Positions 22,034 to 28,447 of a DNA stretch of 28,447 bases are shown one piece after another. Each line of letters opens with the position of its first letter. Within the stretch, counting starts at the first letter, position 1. The DNA lies in the IMG/VR virus record IMGVR_UViG_3300024431_000023, positions 1-28,447 of that record; one strand, 5' to 3'. A program made the translations under genes and the position numbers. The notes under the pieces were generated by a model, which saw only the letters and a list, made by a program, of their open reading frames with translations, was not told the DNA's origin and searched no databases. This DNA is from a virus.

Positions 22034-23827
22034 CTATTGTGCTACTGGTGTTGGCTCTGGTTCCGCTTCTACTTTTGGCACTGTTACAAAATCGCCTATA
22101 ATTAGTTGAATGGTTTGTATTGCCGTCCGCATGGTTGGCTCGCCTGGTAATGTGTTTATGAATACCAAAATGTCACCGTGCTCGCCCTCAAACATTCTGA
22201 TGTACTTAGCAAAGTTATTTCGTAGTTCCCTGTCTTCTGGCGATACGGTGGCATTATTAAATTGGTCGTCCGTCATTCCTCCGTATGGGTACAGCCTGTC
22301 GATTATTTGCTTTTTAGCCAGCGAGCGGCTGTCGTTCCTGTATTTGGTTTTGTCGATACGGTCTTGGATTACTGTCCGCTCCAACGTGTTGTCGGCCTTG
22401 CCTTTTAATTCCAGTAATTGCATTTCGCTTTCCAGTAGGAAGTCGTCCCCGTTGTTTATGGATGAGCCTCGGTATATTTGGCCGAATTTCAATTTCAATA
22501 CGTGGTTGTCGGCCTTTGTTCTAACCTTAGCTAAGTCGTTGCCAAAATCAGTTAATACGTCTTTTTGGGTTTGTATGATTTCGCCTATTTGTTTTAGGTT
22601 CTTGGCTTGCCCGTTGTCGTCTTGGCGTTTGCCTATCATTCCGACAACAATATCCACGGCCCTAAATTTAAGGTTTTTCTCCCACCATTCTAAAATCTCG
22701 GGTGGCACGAAATGGAACTTAATAAAGTTGTCGTTTAGGTCGATTACCTTTTGCGATGAGTCGGTCGCTACCGGGGGTTCAAATGTGTGTATACTTCCGG
22801 CCTGTATGGTTGGCGCGGCATTACATGCAGCACACGGCAATAGGTTTTCCCGGTTTGGTGTTAGCCTAAACGTTCCCGATGTGTCCGTCAAGTATCCCCC
22901 GTTACATATTTCGCCCGTGTTGAATGTTTTACCACACGGTTCCTTTGCCTGTTTGTACATGGTGACAATTGGCATGGCCCCGTTCGGTAATAGCATATCG
23001 AATAAAGCTTGATACACAACAAACTTTTTGAATTCGTCAAGCATTGTGCTTGCTATGTGCTTGCGTAAAAAGAATCGTTTGCTGTTTAATGGCTCTGGTG
23101 ATAAAAATACAGCGGGGCATTCTTCTAATTTGTGGTCTGCGTGGCTTATTTGTATATAATCTCCTGCGCCTCCTTCTGTTTGTTCCCTTACGTGTGATGA
23201 GAAAAATAAATCGGTATAGTAGTAAAACACCTCGACCATTTTGTCCTCAACCGTGAATGTTTCGGTAAATACTAAGCCTTTAATTTGCTTGTCCCGGCCT
23301 TTTTTTATTGCCAGCACTTGTCCGGGCCCAACTATGTGACGGTATGGCTCGCCTCCGTTTACGGGTACGTCTGTAATTATAATGGCGTTGTGGTTGTAAA
23401 GGAAGTCATTAAAATTGTCTTTGAACCAAGTGTCCAGCCCCTCGTCCCGCATAAATTCGGTTCCTACTTGCCTTTCTTCTTCCTCTGTGTACACATAATC
23501 ATAGTTACTGTTTTGGCCATCGTGTACCTTTTTTAAGTGTGGGTAAATTGATTTCTGGAATATCTTGGACGATGGTAGCGGGTAATTTATCCACTGCTTA
23601 ATTGACTTTAGGTTGTCGGGGCGCATCCAGCTTTTTAGCCAACGTATTAACAAGTTGTTGTCCTTGAATATGTTGGAAAATATATCGTTGTTGGTGTCGA
23701 GAAAAGTCTTGTTATAGATGGTTTGGGTGAATTGTGGCTCGATGTAAAAGCTGATATGGTTCTGGTAAGTTACCGCCTCATCCCTCTCGGTGTTGGGGTG
23801 CTTTTCTATGAATGTTTTAATGTCCAC
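22034..23827 (-). CDS. Portal protein
   Basis: The 597-residue protein directly follows the terminase large subunit with an 11-nt overlap, the standard portal place, and its length fits. Mixed alpha/beta N-terminal wing (residues 1-260) is followed by segments typical of the stem and crown, including a helix at about 378-420 (VPPEILEWWEKN to DIVVGMIGKRQDDNG with NLKQIGEIIQTQKDVLTDFG) and a long helical part to 520. An unusual insertion at about 298-335 holds four cysteines (C298, C308, C332, C335) in a zinc-ribbon-like layout. The start is GTG at 23825-23827; no ATG is near. Confidence 0.82.
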   Translation of the reverse strand: MDIKTFIEKHPNTERDEAVTYQNHISFYIEPQFTQTIYNKTFLDTNNDIFSNIFKDNNLLIRWLKSWMRPDNLKSIKQWINYPLPSSKIFQKSIYPHLKKVHDGQNSNYDYVYTEEEERQVGTEFMRDEGLDTWFKDNFNDFLYNHNAIIITDVPVNGGEPYRHIVGPGQVLAIKKGRDKQIKGLVFTETFTVEDKMVEVFYYYTDLFFSSHVREQTEGGAGDYIQISHADHKLEECPAVFLSPEPLNSKRFFLRKHIASTMLDEFKKFVVYQALFDMLLPNGAMPIVTMYKQAKEPCGKTFNTGEICNGGYLTDTSGTFRLTPNRENLLPCAACNAAPTIQAGSIHTFEPPVATDSSQKVIDLNDNFIKFHFVPPEILEWWEKNLKFRAVDIVVGMIGKRQDDNGQAKNLKQIGEIIQTQKDVLTDFGNDLAKVRTKADNHVLKLKFGQIYRGSSINNGDDFLLESEMQLLELKGKADNTLERTVIQDRIDKTKYRNDSRSLAKKQIIDRLYPYGGMTDDQFNNATVSPEDRELRNNFAKYIRMFEGEHGDILVFINTLPGEPTMRTAIQTIQLIIGDFVTVPKVEAEPEPTPVAQ

Positions 23828-25307
23828 TTATGTTGTAATTAAATTGTCCGGTTAAATAATACGTATGGACGGCCGCTGTAAGGTTGTCCAGTTGGTCGTC
23901 ATAGTTACCATTCGGAAACGTTGAAACCTCGTTAACAAATTGTTTATTCCACCCCCCTATCACAAGGTAAACGTGTCCGGCTTCAATTGTTGGGCTTGAA
24001 TCCTCGGCCCTTGAATATTTGCCTTTTTTTACAATCGAATTGGAAACGGGTACTGCATTATATCCCTTAACTGTTAGCATCGAGTCCAATGATTTGCCGC
24101 TTGCCTTGTGCTCAATGTATACTGTTCCTTTGCGATTATAATCAACTGACTTAGCAAATTTAGGAAAATATAATAAAAATTCATGCAGCTTCAACCATTT
24201 TTGTGTCGATAGCAGTATGTATAAGTCATTTCTAAAGTTGATACAGGCCATTAATGCACTTGGGTCGTTCTTGGTTTGGTCTGTATACGCGCCATCAATG
24301 AAAATATCAATCTTTACCTCGGATAGTTTAAATGGTAAGGCTGATTTTTGTATGTAATTAAACCACGCCTTTTTGATTAAGTCGCCTTCCTCGGGTGCCG
24401 GGCGTTGTTGGTTAAGTGATGCGTGTGTGCGTGGCCTTGTACGTGCTTCCCTTTCGAATTTAGCACGTGCATGTTTTTCTTCCCATAATGCCTCACCTAT
24501 TTCGCGGGGGTCTTCGGGATCTAAATCATCTTCCTTTAATGCTGGTATTTTTATTACAGTCCATTCGGCTGCTTCATCTGCGTCATAATGTGGGTTGTTT
24601 GGGTCTAGTATACGCCCTGCCGGGTCGTCCTCGTGCCATCTGGTAAACAGTAGCAATTGTCTGCTTTTGTTGTGTAGCCGCTTTACAAATACGTCTGTGT
24701 AGAAGTCCCAAAATGCGTCCCTTTGAAGTTTGCTTTCTGCTGATTTCCTGTCTTTGAATGGGTCGTCAATAATTCCTAAATCAACGCTAAAGGATGTGAG
24801 CGAACCCTCAACGCCAACGGCTTTAAGATAGCCCATGTGGTCGACAATTTCAAATATTTTAGAGTTGCGTAACACACCCCTCTTCATGTCTGTGGACGTG
24901 TTTTTGCCGTTTAGCTTTGTGCCTGGGAATAAATTAGCATAGTCTGGATGGTCGATTATTTGTTGTACGTTCCTATTAAACCCCTCGGCTATTGTTGCAC
25001 CATACCCAACCAATGCTATTTTTTCGCGTGGTAGGCGACCTAATGCGTATGCAGGAAAGTGTCTGGAACTTAATTGGCTTTTGCCGTGCTGAGGTGGTAT
25101 GAAAATCATCAGCTTTTTTATTACACCCGCTAACAATTTATCCAAGGCGTCACAAATGCGCTTATGGAACCACTTCATTTGATATTCCGGCATTGTGTAT
25201 TGCACGAAATCGGCCATGGTGTTCCGTGCCTTTTCTTTCCTTATGGCATCGTCAAGCAATATTTCATACTTTACCGCTTCTATTTGGTCAAGCTCGCCTA
25301 AGGCCAT
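23817..25307 (-). CDS. terL: Terminase large subunit
   Basis: This 496-residue protein is the DNA-packaging motor with ATPase and nuclease. Counting from the ATG at 25305-25307: the Walker A-type loop IPPQHGKSQLSSR is at about 70-82; Walker B with catalytic acid is VDLGIIDDP at about 175-183; the coupling motif LLLFTRWHEDD is at about 218-228. The RNase H-like nuclease follows, with acidic residues in FIDGAYTD (about 337-343), YIEHKAS (397-403) and NYDDQLDN (468-475). The frame is open 37 codons further upstream, but that stretch is Cys-rich, unlike the family, and shadows the small subunit's end. I chose the start that overlaps the small subunit by 20 nt. Confidence 0.95.
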   Translation of the reverse strand: MALGELDQIEAVKYEILLDDAIRKEKARNTMADFVQYTMPEYQMKWFHKRICDALDKLLAGVIKKLMIFIPPQHGKSQLSSRHFPAYALGRLPREKIALVGYGATIAEGFNRNVQQIIDHPDYANLFPGTKLNGKNTSTDMKRGVLRNSKIFEIVDHMGYLKAVGVEGSLTSFSVDLGIIDDPFKDRKSAESKLQRDAFWDFYTDVFVKRLHNKSRQLLLFTRWHEDDPAGRILDPNNPHYDADEAAEWTVIKIPALKEDDLDPEDPREIGEALWEEKHARAKFEREARTRPRTHASLNQQRPAPEEGDLIKKAWFNYIQKSALPFKLSEVKIDIFIDGAYTDQTKNDPSALMACINFRNDLYILLSTQKWLKLHEFLLYFPKFAKSVDYNRKGTVYIEHKASGKSLDSMLTVKGYNAVPVSNSIVKKGKYSRAEDSSPTIEAGHVYLVIGGWNKQFVNEVSTFPNGNYDDQLDNLTAAVHTYYLTGQFNYNISGH

Positions 25308-25869
25308 GAATAGCGAAATCGGCTCGCATGTCGAGCAGTTCAGGCAAAGACTTGCCGTCAAACAAATCAGCCACTTTTTGTTTATTATCCTCTTCATAAA
25401 ATCCAATGTGTCGGGCAATCATGTCGATTGCTTTTTCCTTGCTTACAAAGGTTAGTTCAATGGTGTCTATTGTTTCAACCACTTTGCCTTTGTCGTTCCT
25501 TATTTTGCGCTGTGTGTGCTTGTATTTATTGATTAAACGCCTGAATTCCTCCGGCATGTTCTTTAATTGTTCAATGGTTAGGTTTAACGCTTGGGTAATG
25601 TCTGAAAATGCCCAATTATGCAACTCCCTCAACAGGGTTTCGTTGTTAATGCTAAACTTTTTATCCGCAATTTTCCTTTTGATTGCCTTTAATTCCTTAA
25701 TCCTTGCCGCGACCTTGGGGTTTGTCATTAATCGGCTTGCTTGCTGCCATATTGTAGGGTTGGACATCTTTTTAGCGTTGTACGCTGCCCGGTACGCTGC
25801 CGATTGGTCGTCATTGGTTGCGACCCCTTGGCTAAATTTTTCTTGTTTATTTGTTAACCCTTTTTCCAT
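25288..25869 (-). CDS. terS: Terminase small subunit
   Basis: The 193-residue protein binds the packaging site and brings DNA to the large subunit. Its N-terminus has the small-terminase pattern LTNKQEKFSQGVATNDDQSA, then AYRAAYNAKKMSN and WQQASRLMTNPKVAARIKEL (about residues 5-60), which is the helix-turn-helix DNA-binding domain of the Terminase_2 family. The middle helices (74-130) are likely oligomerisation, and the C-terminal part would touch the large subunit. Length is normal. The ATG lies 1 nt before the end of the preceding gene's stop region, so it is probably coupled. It precedes the large subunit as usual. Confidence 0.92.
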   Translation of the reverse strand: MEKGLTNKQEKFSQGVATNDDQSAAYRAAYNAKKMSNPTIWQQASRLMTNPKVAARIKELKAIKRKIADKKFSINNETLLRELHNWAFSDITQALNLTIEQLKNMPEEFRRLINKYKHTQRKIRNDKGKVVETIDTIELTFVSKEKAIDMIARHIGFYEEDNKQKVADLFDGKSLPELLDMRADFAIHGLRRA

Positions 25870-26163
25870 TTAATTAGGCGTGATGCTTTTAAATGATTCG
25901 TTAAGGCTGTTGACGTTTTGTTGCCCGTTGGCGGCTGCTTCTGCAAGATAATCAACAACCGTTTTACCTTTTAGCGTAACTTTCTTTAAGAATTCTATTG
26001 CGTCCCCTGGGTTTACTCCTGCTGAAATGGTATCGAACAAACCCTTTTCCAGTTTAGGCATAGGTATATTTAGCTTTTGAGACATCAATGCTACGCTAAC
26101 CGAGAGGTGCGCTTTATACATATCTAATTCATTATGGGTTAATAAGGCTAATACATCTTTCAT
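25870..26163 (-). CDS. Mini-protein carrying a tape-measure-core motif, about 97 aa
   Basis: The frame opens at GTG 26187, but ATG 26161-26163 is more likely and gives about 97 residues. Residues around 40-60 read KGLFDTISAGVNPGDAIEFL. The tape measure at 10245-14372 has KALFDTVSAGIPAADAIAFM at residues 268-287, so 13 of 20 positions are identical without gaps. The preceding helix also fits (ALMSQKLNI against ALDLIKDYG). This pattern is a hallmark of the TP901 tape measure core, and the DNA has diverged at synonymous sites, so it is not a recent copy. The stretch continues helical to the C-terminus. It is the first gene before the terminase small subunit. Function unknown. Confidence 0.7.
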   Translation of the reverse strand: MKDVLALLTHNELDMYKAHLSVSVALMSQKLNIPMPKLEKGLFDTISAGVNPGDAIEFLKKVTLKGKTVVDYLAEAAANGQQNVNSLNESFKSITPN

Positions 26164-26195
26164 TTGTTTTTTGTTGTTTATAAACACCCAATGAC

Positions 26196-26258
26196 CCCGC
26201 GTCCCTCATTCAATCCTTCTACATAAGGACTAGAACACGTCTTGGCGAGGGGCACGGG
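26196..26258 (-). repeat. GC-rich inverted repeat in the gap before the packaging genes
   Basis: Arms at 26247-26258 and 26196-26207 pair over 11 of 12 positions on the minus strand (one G-U pair, one C-A mismatch; arm CCCGUGCCCCUC). Inside, AGTCCTT (26226-26232) pairs with AAGGATT (26213-26219) around a 6-nt loop. The 26188-26286 region has no reading frame of note and is much more GC-rich than its surroundings. Position just ahead of the terminase small subunit makes a packaging (pac or cos) or RNA regulatory element plausible. No U-run follows the 3' arm, and it does not fold as a tRNA. Confidence 0.65.
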
Positions 26259-26286
26259 ATAATGCAGTTTTTTCATTGGTTGTTAA

Positions 26287-26841
26287 TTAATTTATTGTTT
26301 GGCATTTGAAGTAATCCGTTTTGTGTGCGGTTGGCGTGTGTTCAATTCGCATATACCATAACTCAATATAATCATACCGCTTCCTGTTGTTCCATCCCCA
26401 CCTTTTTTCGTTTTCTGAAATAACCGTTTCTACCTGTTTAAATTGGCTTTCACTTATTATAAGCCCAACAGTTGCGGGTTCTGATCCGTTTTTAATTTCG
26501 GCTAATTTTCTATTAAATATTTTATCCACATCTTCTACCGATAACGATGATTCGCCCATTGCGCATTTCCTCATGGGTTTCTTTTCTTGTTTAGTGGTGT
26601 CACCGAAATTAATCTTTTCGACATCAACCCACGGTTGAGGCTTTGATATTTCGCCCTTAAAATTAAGCTTATTCTTTTGGCATATTTTAAGTATTGCTAC
26701 CATTGCGCAATTCAATGCTTCTAAACTGCTATCGTTCAGCATTTCGTGTCCCGTTACCGCTACATTAGCCATAAAAGAACCTGATTTACCCACGGCAGGG
26801 GGGCGGTACATTAATACTGTATTTACTTTTTTTATAGGCAT
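26287..26841 (-). CDS. Hypothetical protein, 184 aa
   Basis: The 184-residue protein is mixed alpha/beta. Residues 28-65 form a likely helix (VTGHEMLNDSSLEALNCAMV on); the middle (75-120) is charged and flexible (TTKQEKKPMRKCAMG); and the C-terminal third has strands with aromatic residues (RYDYIELWYMRIEHTP). The MYRPPAVGKSGS loop near residues 11-22 resembles a phosphate-binding Gly-Lys-Ser turn but lacks the rest of a P-loop. It starts 3 nt after the preceding stop and is the last gene before the non-coding gap. No family recognised. Confidence 0.65.
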   Translation of the reverse strand: MPIKKVNTVLMYRPPAVGKSGSFMANVAVTGHEMLNDSSLEALNCAMVAILKICQKNKLNFKGEISKPQPWVDVEKINFGDTTKQEKKPMRKCAMGESSLSVEDVDKIFNRKLAEIKNGSEPATVGLIISESQFKQVETVISENEKRWGWNNRKRYDYIELWYMRIEHTPTAHKTDYFKCQTIN

Positions 26842-26844
26842 AGG

Positions 26845-27072
26845 TTAAGAATCCGTTTCGTTTACGAAGATAACAAAATCAAAAGTCTTATCTGGTCTTT
26901 CATTCATAGGCGGCATTTTGTGCCAACCTTCTTTAACATCGAACCATTTGGTGATAATTGGCATGGACTTAATGTCTTTGTAACGTATGATGGTGGCTGT
27001 AGCCTCTACAACTGGATGTGGTGTTTCCTTGTTGCATTGGCATTGTTTGGGTGTTGGTTGGTCTTTAGGCAT
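26845..27072 (-). CDS. Small hypothetical protein, 75 aa
   Basis: I place the start at ATG 27070-27072, overlapping the preceding gene by 8 nt; a TTG two codons earlier is also open. Residues begin MPKDQPTPKQCQCNKETPHP, a Cys-Xaa-Cys and Pro-rich flexible stretch. The rest shows strands (VVEATATIIRYKDI, FDFVIFVNE) around a helical turn with KWFDVKEGWHKMPP. Two closely spaced cysteines could bind metal with H18 or so, but no known zinc motif is complete. Function unknown. Confidence 0.58.
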   Translation of the reverse strand: MPKDQPTPKQCQCNKETPHPVVEATATIIRYKDIKSMPIITKWFDVKEGWHKMPPMNERPDKTFDFVIFVNETDS

Positions 27073-27277
27073 ATTCAATGAATTCTGTACAATGTTCGTT
27101 TAGTGCTTCCAATGTGGAAAATACTTTTTTTCTGTTAACCAATGTAGGTTCTCCCGTTTCTGAATCTTCAACCTCTTTTCTTTCGGTGTAATACCTGTTA
27201 CCTTCTTTGAATATTCTTGTGCCGTTACCTGTTCTGATGGGTAGGTGGCTGTCGGTTATTAATATGTTAAATCCCAT
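27065..27277 (-). CDS. Small hypothetical protein, 70 aa
   Basis: The 70-residue protein has beta-strand patterns in the first part (GFNILITDSHLPIRTGNG, TRIFKEGNRYYTERKEV) and a helical C-terminus (FSTLEALNEHCTEFIEYA). It overlaps the following gene by 8 nt. The RYYTERKEVEDSETGEPTLV segment reads as a short beta hairpin with a charged loop. No family is recognised. The 15-nt gap to the preceding gene is consistent with one operon. Confidence 0.62.
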   Translation of the reverse strand: MGFNILITDSHLPIRTGNGTRIFKEGNRYYTERKEVEDSETGEPTLVNRKKVFSTLEALNEHCTEFIEYA

Positions 27278-27292
27278 AGGTGGCTGATTTGT

Positions 27293-27772
27293 TTAGGCGT
27301 TTTTGATGGTAATGTCTGAAATTATGTAGTGGAAATGCTTCTTTTTTGTGTTTAGATTGGCTTTACAAGTGTTTAGCCGTGTTAGCGTGTGTTCATCCCA
27401 ATGTTTATTTTTAGCAAGTATGTAAAAATCCTTTCCCTGCATATTTACGTTAATTCCGTTCATTTTGTTTTTGAACCCTTTTATCGCGGTTAGTATTTCG
27501 CCAATGCTGCCTACTCCTGTCAGCTGGTTTACTGTTGGGCCAAACCTTTTTATTAAGTCATATGATAATTCTGGCATATATCGCTTCATTGTGGTTGCGT
27601 ATGCCATTAATGCCCTTCGGCTTGCTGCAATGTGATGCGGGTCGAATCCGCCATCGTCAAGCCTTAATACAAAGTACTCCGCGTTTTTATCAACTGCTTT
27701 GCCGTCAATTTTTTTTAACTGGAAACGTTTATGGTACCCGTTAGGGTTTTGCTTTTTGGTTGGTGTTGCCAT
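27293..27772 (-). CDS. Conserved-type phage protein, 159 aa
   Basis: The 159-residue protein contains DKNAEYFVLRLDDGGFDPHH and then AASRRALMAYATTM (about residues 28-61). I recall this 'YFVLRxD...DPxHxxASRxALxxYA' pattern from conserved small phage proteins of unknown function in several phyla. The first 30 residues are basic and flexible (ATPTKKQNPNGYHKRFQLKK). The C-terminal part has TNKNKHWDEHTLTRLNTCKA-type helices. The usual family members are similar in length. Its role is not established, and the accessory cluster before the packaging genes gives no further clue. Confidence 0.68.
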   Translation of the reverse strand: MATPTKKQNPNGYHKRFQLKKIDGKAVDKNAEYFVLRLDDGGFDPHHIAASRRALMAYATTMKRYMPELSYDLIKRFGPTVNQLTGVGSIGEILTAIKGFKNKMNGINVNMQGKDFYILAKNKHWDEHTLTRLNTCKANLNTKKKHFHYIISDITIKNA

Positions 27773-27774
27773 GG

Positions 27775-28245
27775 CTATTTTTTTTGATAGTGTTGCTGTA
27801 GTTTTTTATCTATTTTGTCTTTTAACCATTGTGCTCGTTCGTAGTTTTCGTTACTTACTGCTATGGCTAATTTCCCTTCCAGGCTTTCGACTGTATCCTC
27901 AAATTTACGCTTTTTTAATTTTTCCGTTAAATTTCTGTAATTACCCTTGTGCTTTGGGGTGTTAGATGAGCAATTACATCCGCTTTGTAGTGCGTTTAAA
28001 ATACGATCGGTTGCCTCGCTTATTGATACGCTTTCCTCTCTCATATAAAGGCGTATAGGCCAAAACAATTTGAACGCATCTTTAATGAATATCCCGGCAG
28101 CCAATATGCTGAACAGCGATTTGACCCAATCCTGATTCATTACTAAAATGAAACATTTGTAGTCTGCCCAATCGCAAGGGTGCATAATTGCCCGTACTTC
28201 TAGCATTTCGGTTGTGAAGGCTTCGTCTTCTGTTGAATTATCCAT
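27775..28245 (-). CDS. Protein with a C-terminal UVR motif, 156 aa
   Basis: Residues about 118-150 read VESLEGKLAIAVSNENYERA then QWLKDKIDKKLQ. This matches the UVR motif (LExxLxxAVxxExYExAAxLRDxI), a helical hairpin that mediates UvrB-UvrC contact and also occurs in ClpC and McsA. Residues 40-65 are hydrophobic (VKSLFSILAAGIFIKDAFKL) and could be a short membrane or buried helix. A CNC pair at 90-92 lies between. Nothing else is recognised. The protein overlaps the preceding gene by 8 nt. Its function could be a protein-protein contact module; the motif itself is clear, the role is not. Confidence 0.65.
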   Translation of the reverse strand: MDNSTEDEAFTTEMLEVRAIMHPCDWADYKCFILVMNQDWVKSLFSILAAGIFIKDAFKLFWPIRLYMREESVSISEATDRILNALQSGCNCSSNTPKHKGNYRNLTEKLKKRKFEDTVESLEGKLAIAVSNENYERAQWLKDKIDKKLQQHYQKK

Positions 28246-28447
28246 TTTTCTGATTTATTTGTATCATAAGCTTATCCCGTAGCTGCCTAAGTTTTTTTAT
28301 TTCTTCTGCCTGTGCTTTTATTTTCTTGTTTTTTATTCCGCACAATTCACTTTTTCTGAATTCAACCTTTGCATCTCGGTTTGTTTGCTTTTGGCTTTCG
28401 TTGAATTTGTATTTTAGTTCGCCTAATTCAGAGTTTAACTTGCCATT
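28238..28447 (-). CDS. C-terminal part of a coiled-coil protein, cut by the window edge
   Basis: Reading the minus strand from the right end, the frame stays open for 69 codons to TAA at 28238-28240. The visible part is strongly basic and helical, for example NGKLNSELGELKYKFNESQK and KIKAQAEEIKKLRQLRDKLM, with heptad-like spacing of hydrophobic residues. It overlaps the ATG of the UVR-motif gene by 8 nt. The other two frames stop within 20 nt of the edge. The N-terminus lies outside the window, and the function is unknown. Confidence 0.65.
   Translation of the reverse strand, partial: NGKLNSELGELKYKFNESQKQTNRDAKVEFRKSELCGIKNKKIKAQAEEIKKLRQLRDKLMIQINQKNG

Noticed and set aside
22110-23012. 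300-codon plus-strand open frame opposite the portal gene
   Set aside because: It is the antisense of a well-supported portal coding region. The protein has no recognisable domain, and no promoter or start signal fits.
25308-25418. 37-codon N-terminal extension of the terminase large subunit
   Set aside because: The extension is Cys-rich and unlike the family, and it overlaps the conserved end of the terminase small subunit by more than 100 nt. The ATG at 25305-25307 gives a normal length and a short overlap.
26188-26286. tRNA gene in the gap before the packaging genes
   Set aside because: The outer stem looked like an acceptor stem at first, but there is no D arm, no TTCGAAT-like T loop, and the inner hairpin has a 6-nt loop instead of a 7-nt anticodon loop.
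26287-26841. P-loop ATPase reading of the PPAVGKSGS turn in the 184-residue protein
   Set aside because: The spacing GxxxxGKS is not met, and no Walker B motif or other ATPase motif follows.

Overview
The window is one continuous stretch of a tailed double-stranded DNA phage genome (virus or prophage). Every convincing gene lies on the minus strand, packed with 1 to 30 nt overlaps, so it is transcribed from position 28447 towards 1. The host is probably a member of the Bacteroidetes, most likely Flavobacteriia or Cytophagia. The DNA is AT-rich, most starts lack a strong Shine-Dalgarno site, two promoter candidates fit the Bacteroidetes primary sigma pattern (TTG, about 19 nt, TAnnTTTG), and several small proteins belong to families I know mainly from phages and prophages of that phylum. 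No sheath gene is visible, so a siphovirus-like tail is the best guess.

Layout in transcription order. Positions 28447-26287 hold small accessory proteins: a coiled-coil fragment at the edge, a UVR-motif protein, and several proteins of unknown function. Positions 26286-26164 hold a non-coding gap with a GC-rich inverted repeat. Positions 26163-25870 hold a mini-protein carrying a motif of the tape measure core. Positions 25869-18105 form the packaging and head module: terminase small and large subunits, portal, a helical head-region protein, a small basic aromatic-rich protein, scaffold, major capsid protein and a small head-proximal protein. Positions 18112-14359 form the neck and tail-tube module, with a connector-region protein containing a carbohydrate-binding-like module, a candidate tail terminator, a candidate tail tube, and three small tail-assembly genes. 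Positions 14372-10245 encode the tape measure protein. Positions 10248-2091 encode a baseplate-hub-like protein with a long hydrophobic stretch, a Bacteroidetes-phage small protein, a stand-alone LuxR-type HTH protein, and a block of beta-rich tail-tip or receptor-binding candidates ending in a LamG-like protein. Positions 2087-1857 encode a holin-like membrane protein, followed by a clear intrinsic terminator. A new set of small unknown genes (1725-1) starts behind its own promoter candidate; one of these genes is broken by a single-base frameshift.

The genes form a standard virion-building programme in order: package DNA, build the head, join the tail, measure the tail, build the tip, lyse. 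The major capsid gene appears to have its own promoter and a long hairpin 5' leader, which would allow extra capsid mRNA. I see no integrase, recombinase, phage repressor, tRNA gene, CRISPR array or insertion sequence, and no recognisable endolysin. Assignments for terminase, portal, scaffold, capsid and tape measure rest on visible motifs, composition or synteny as stated. Most other functions are inferred from position.
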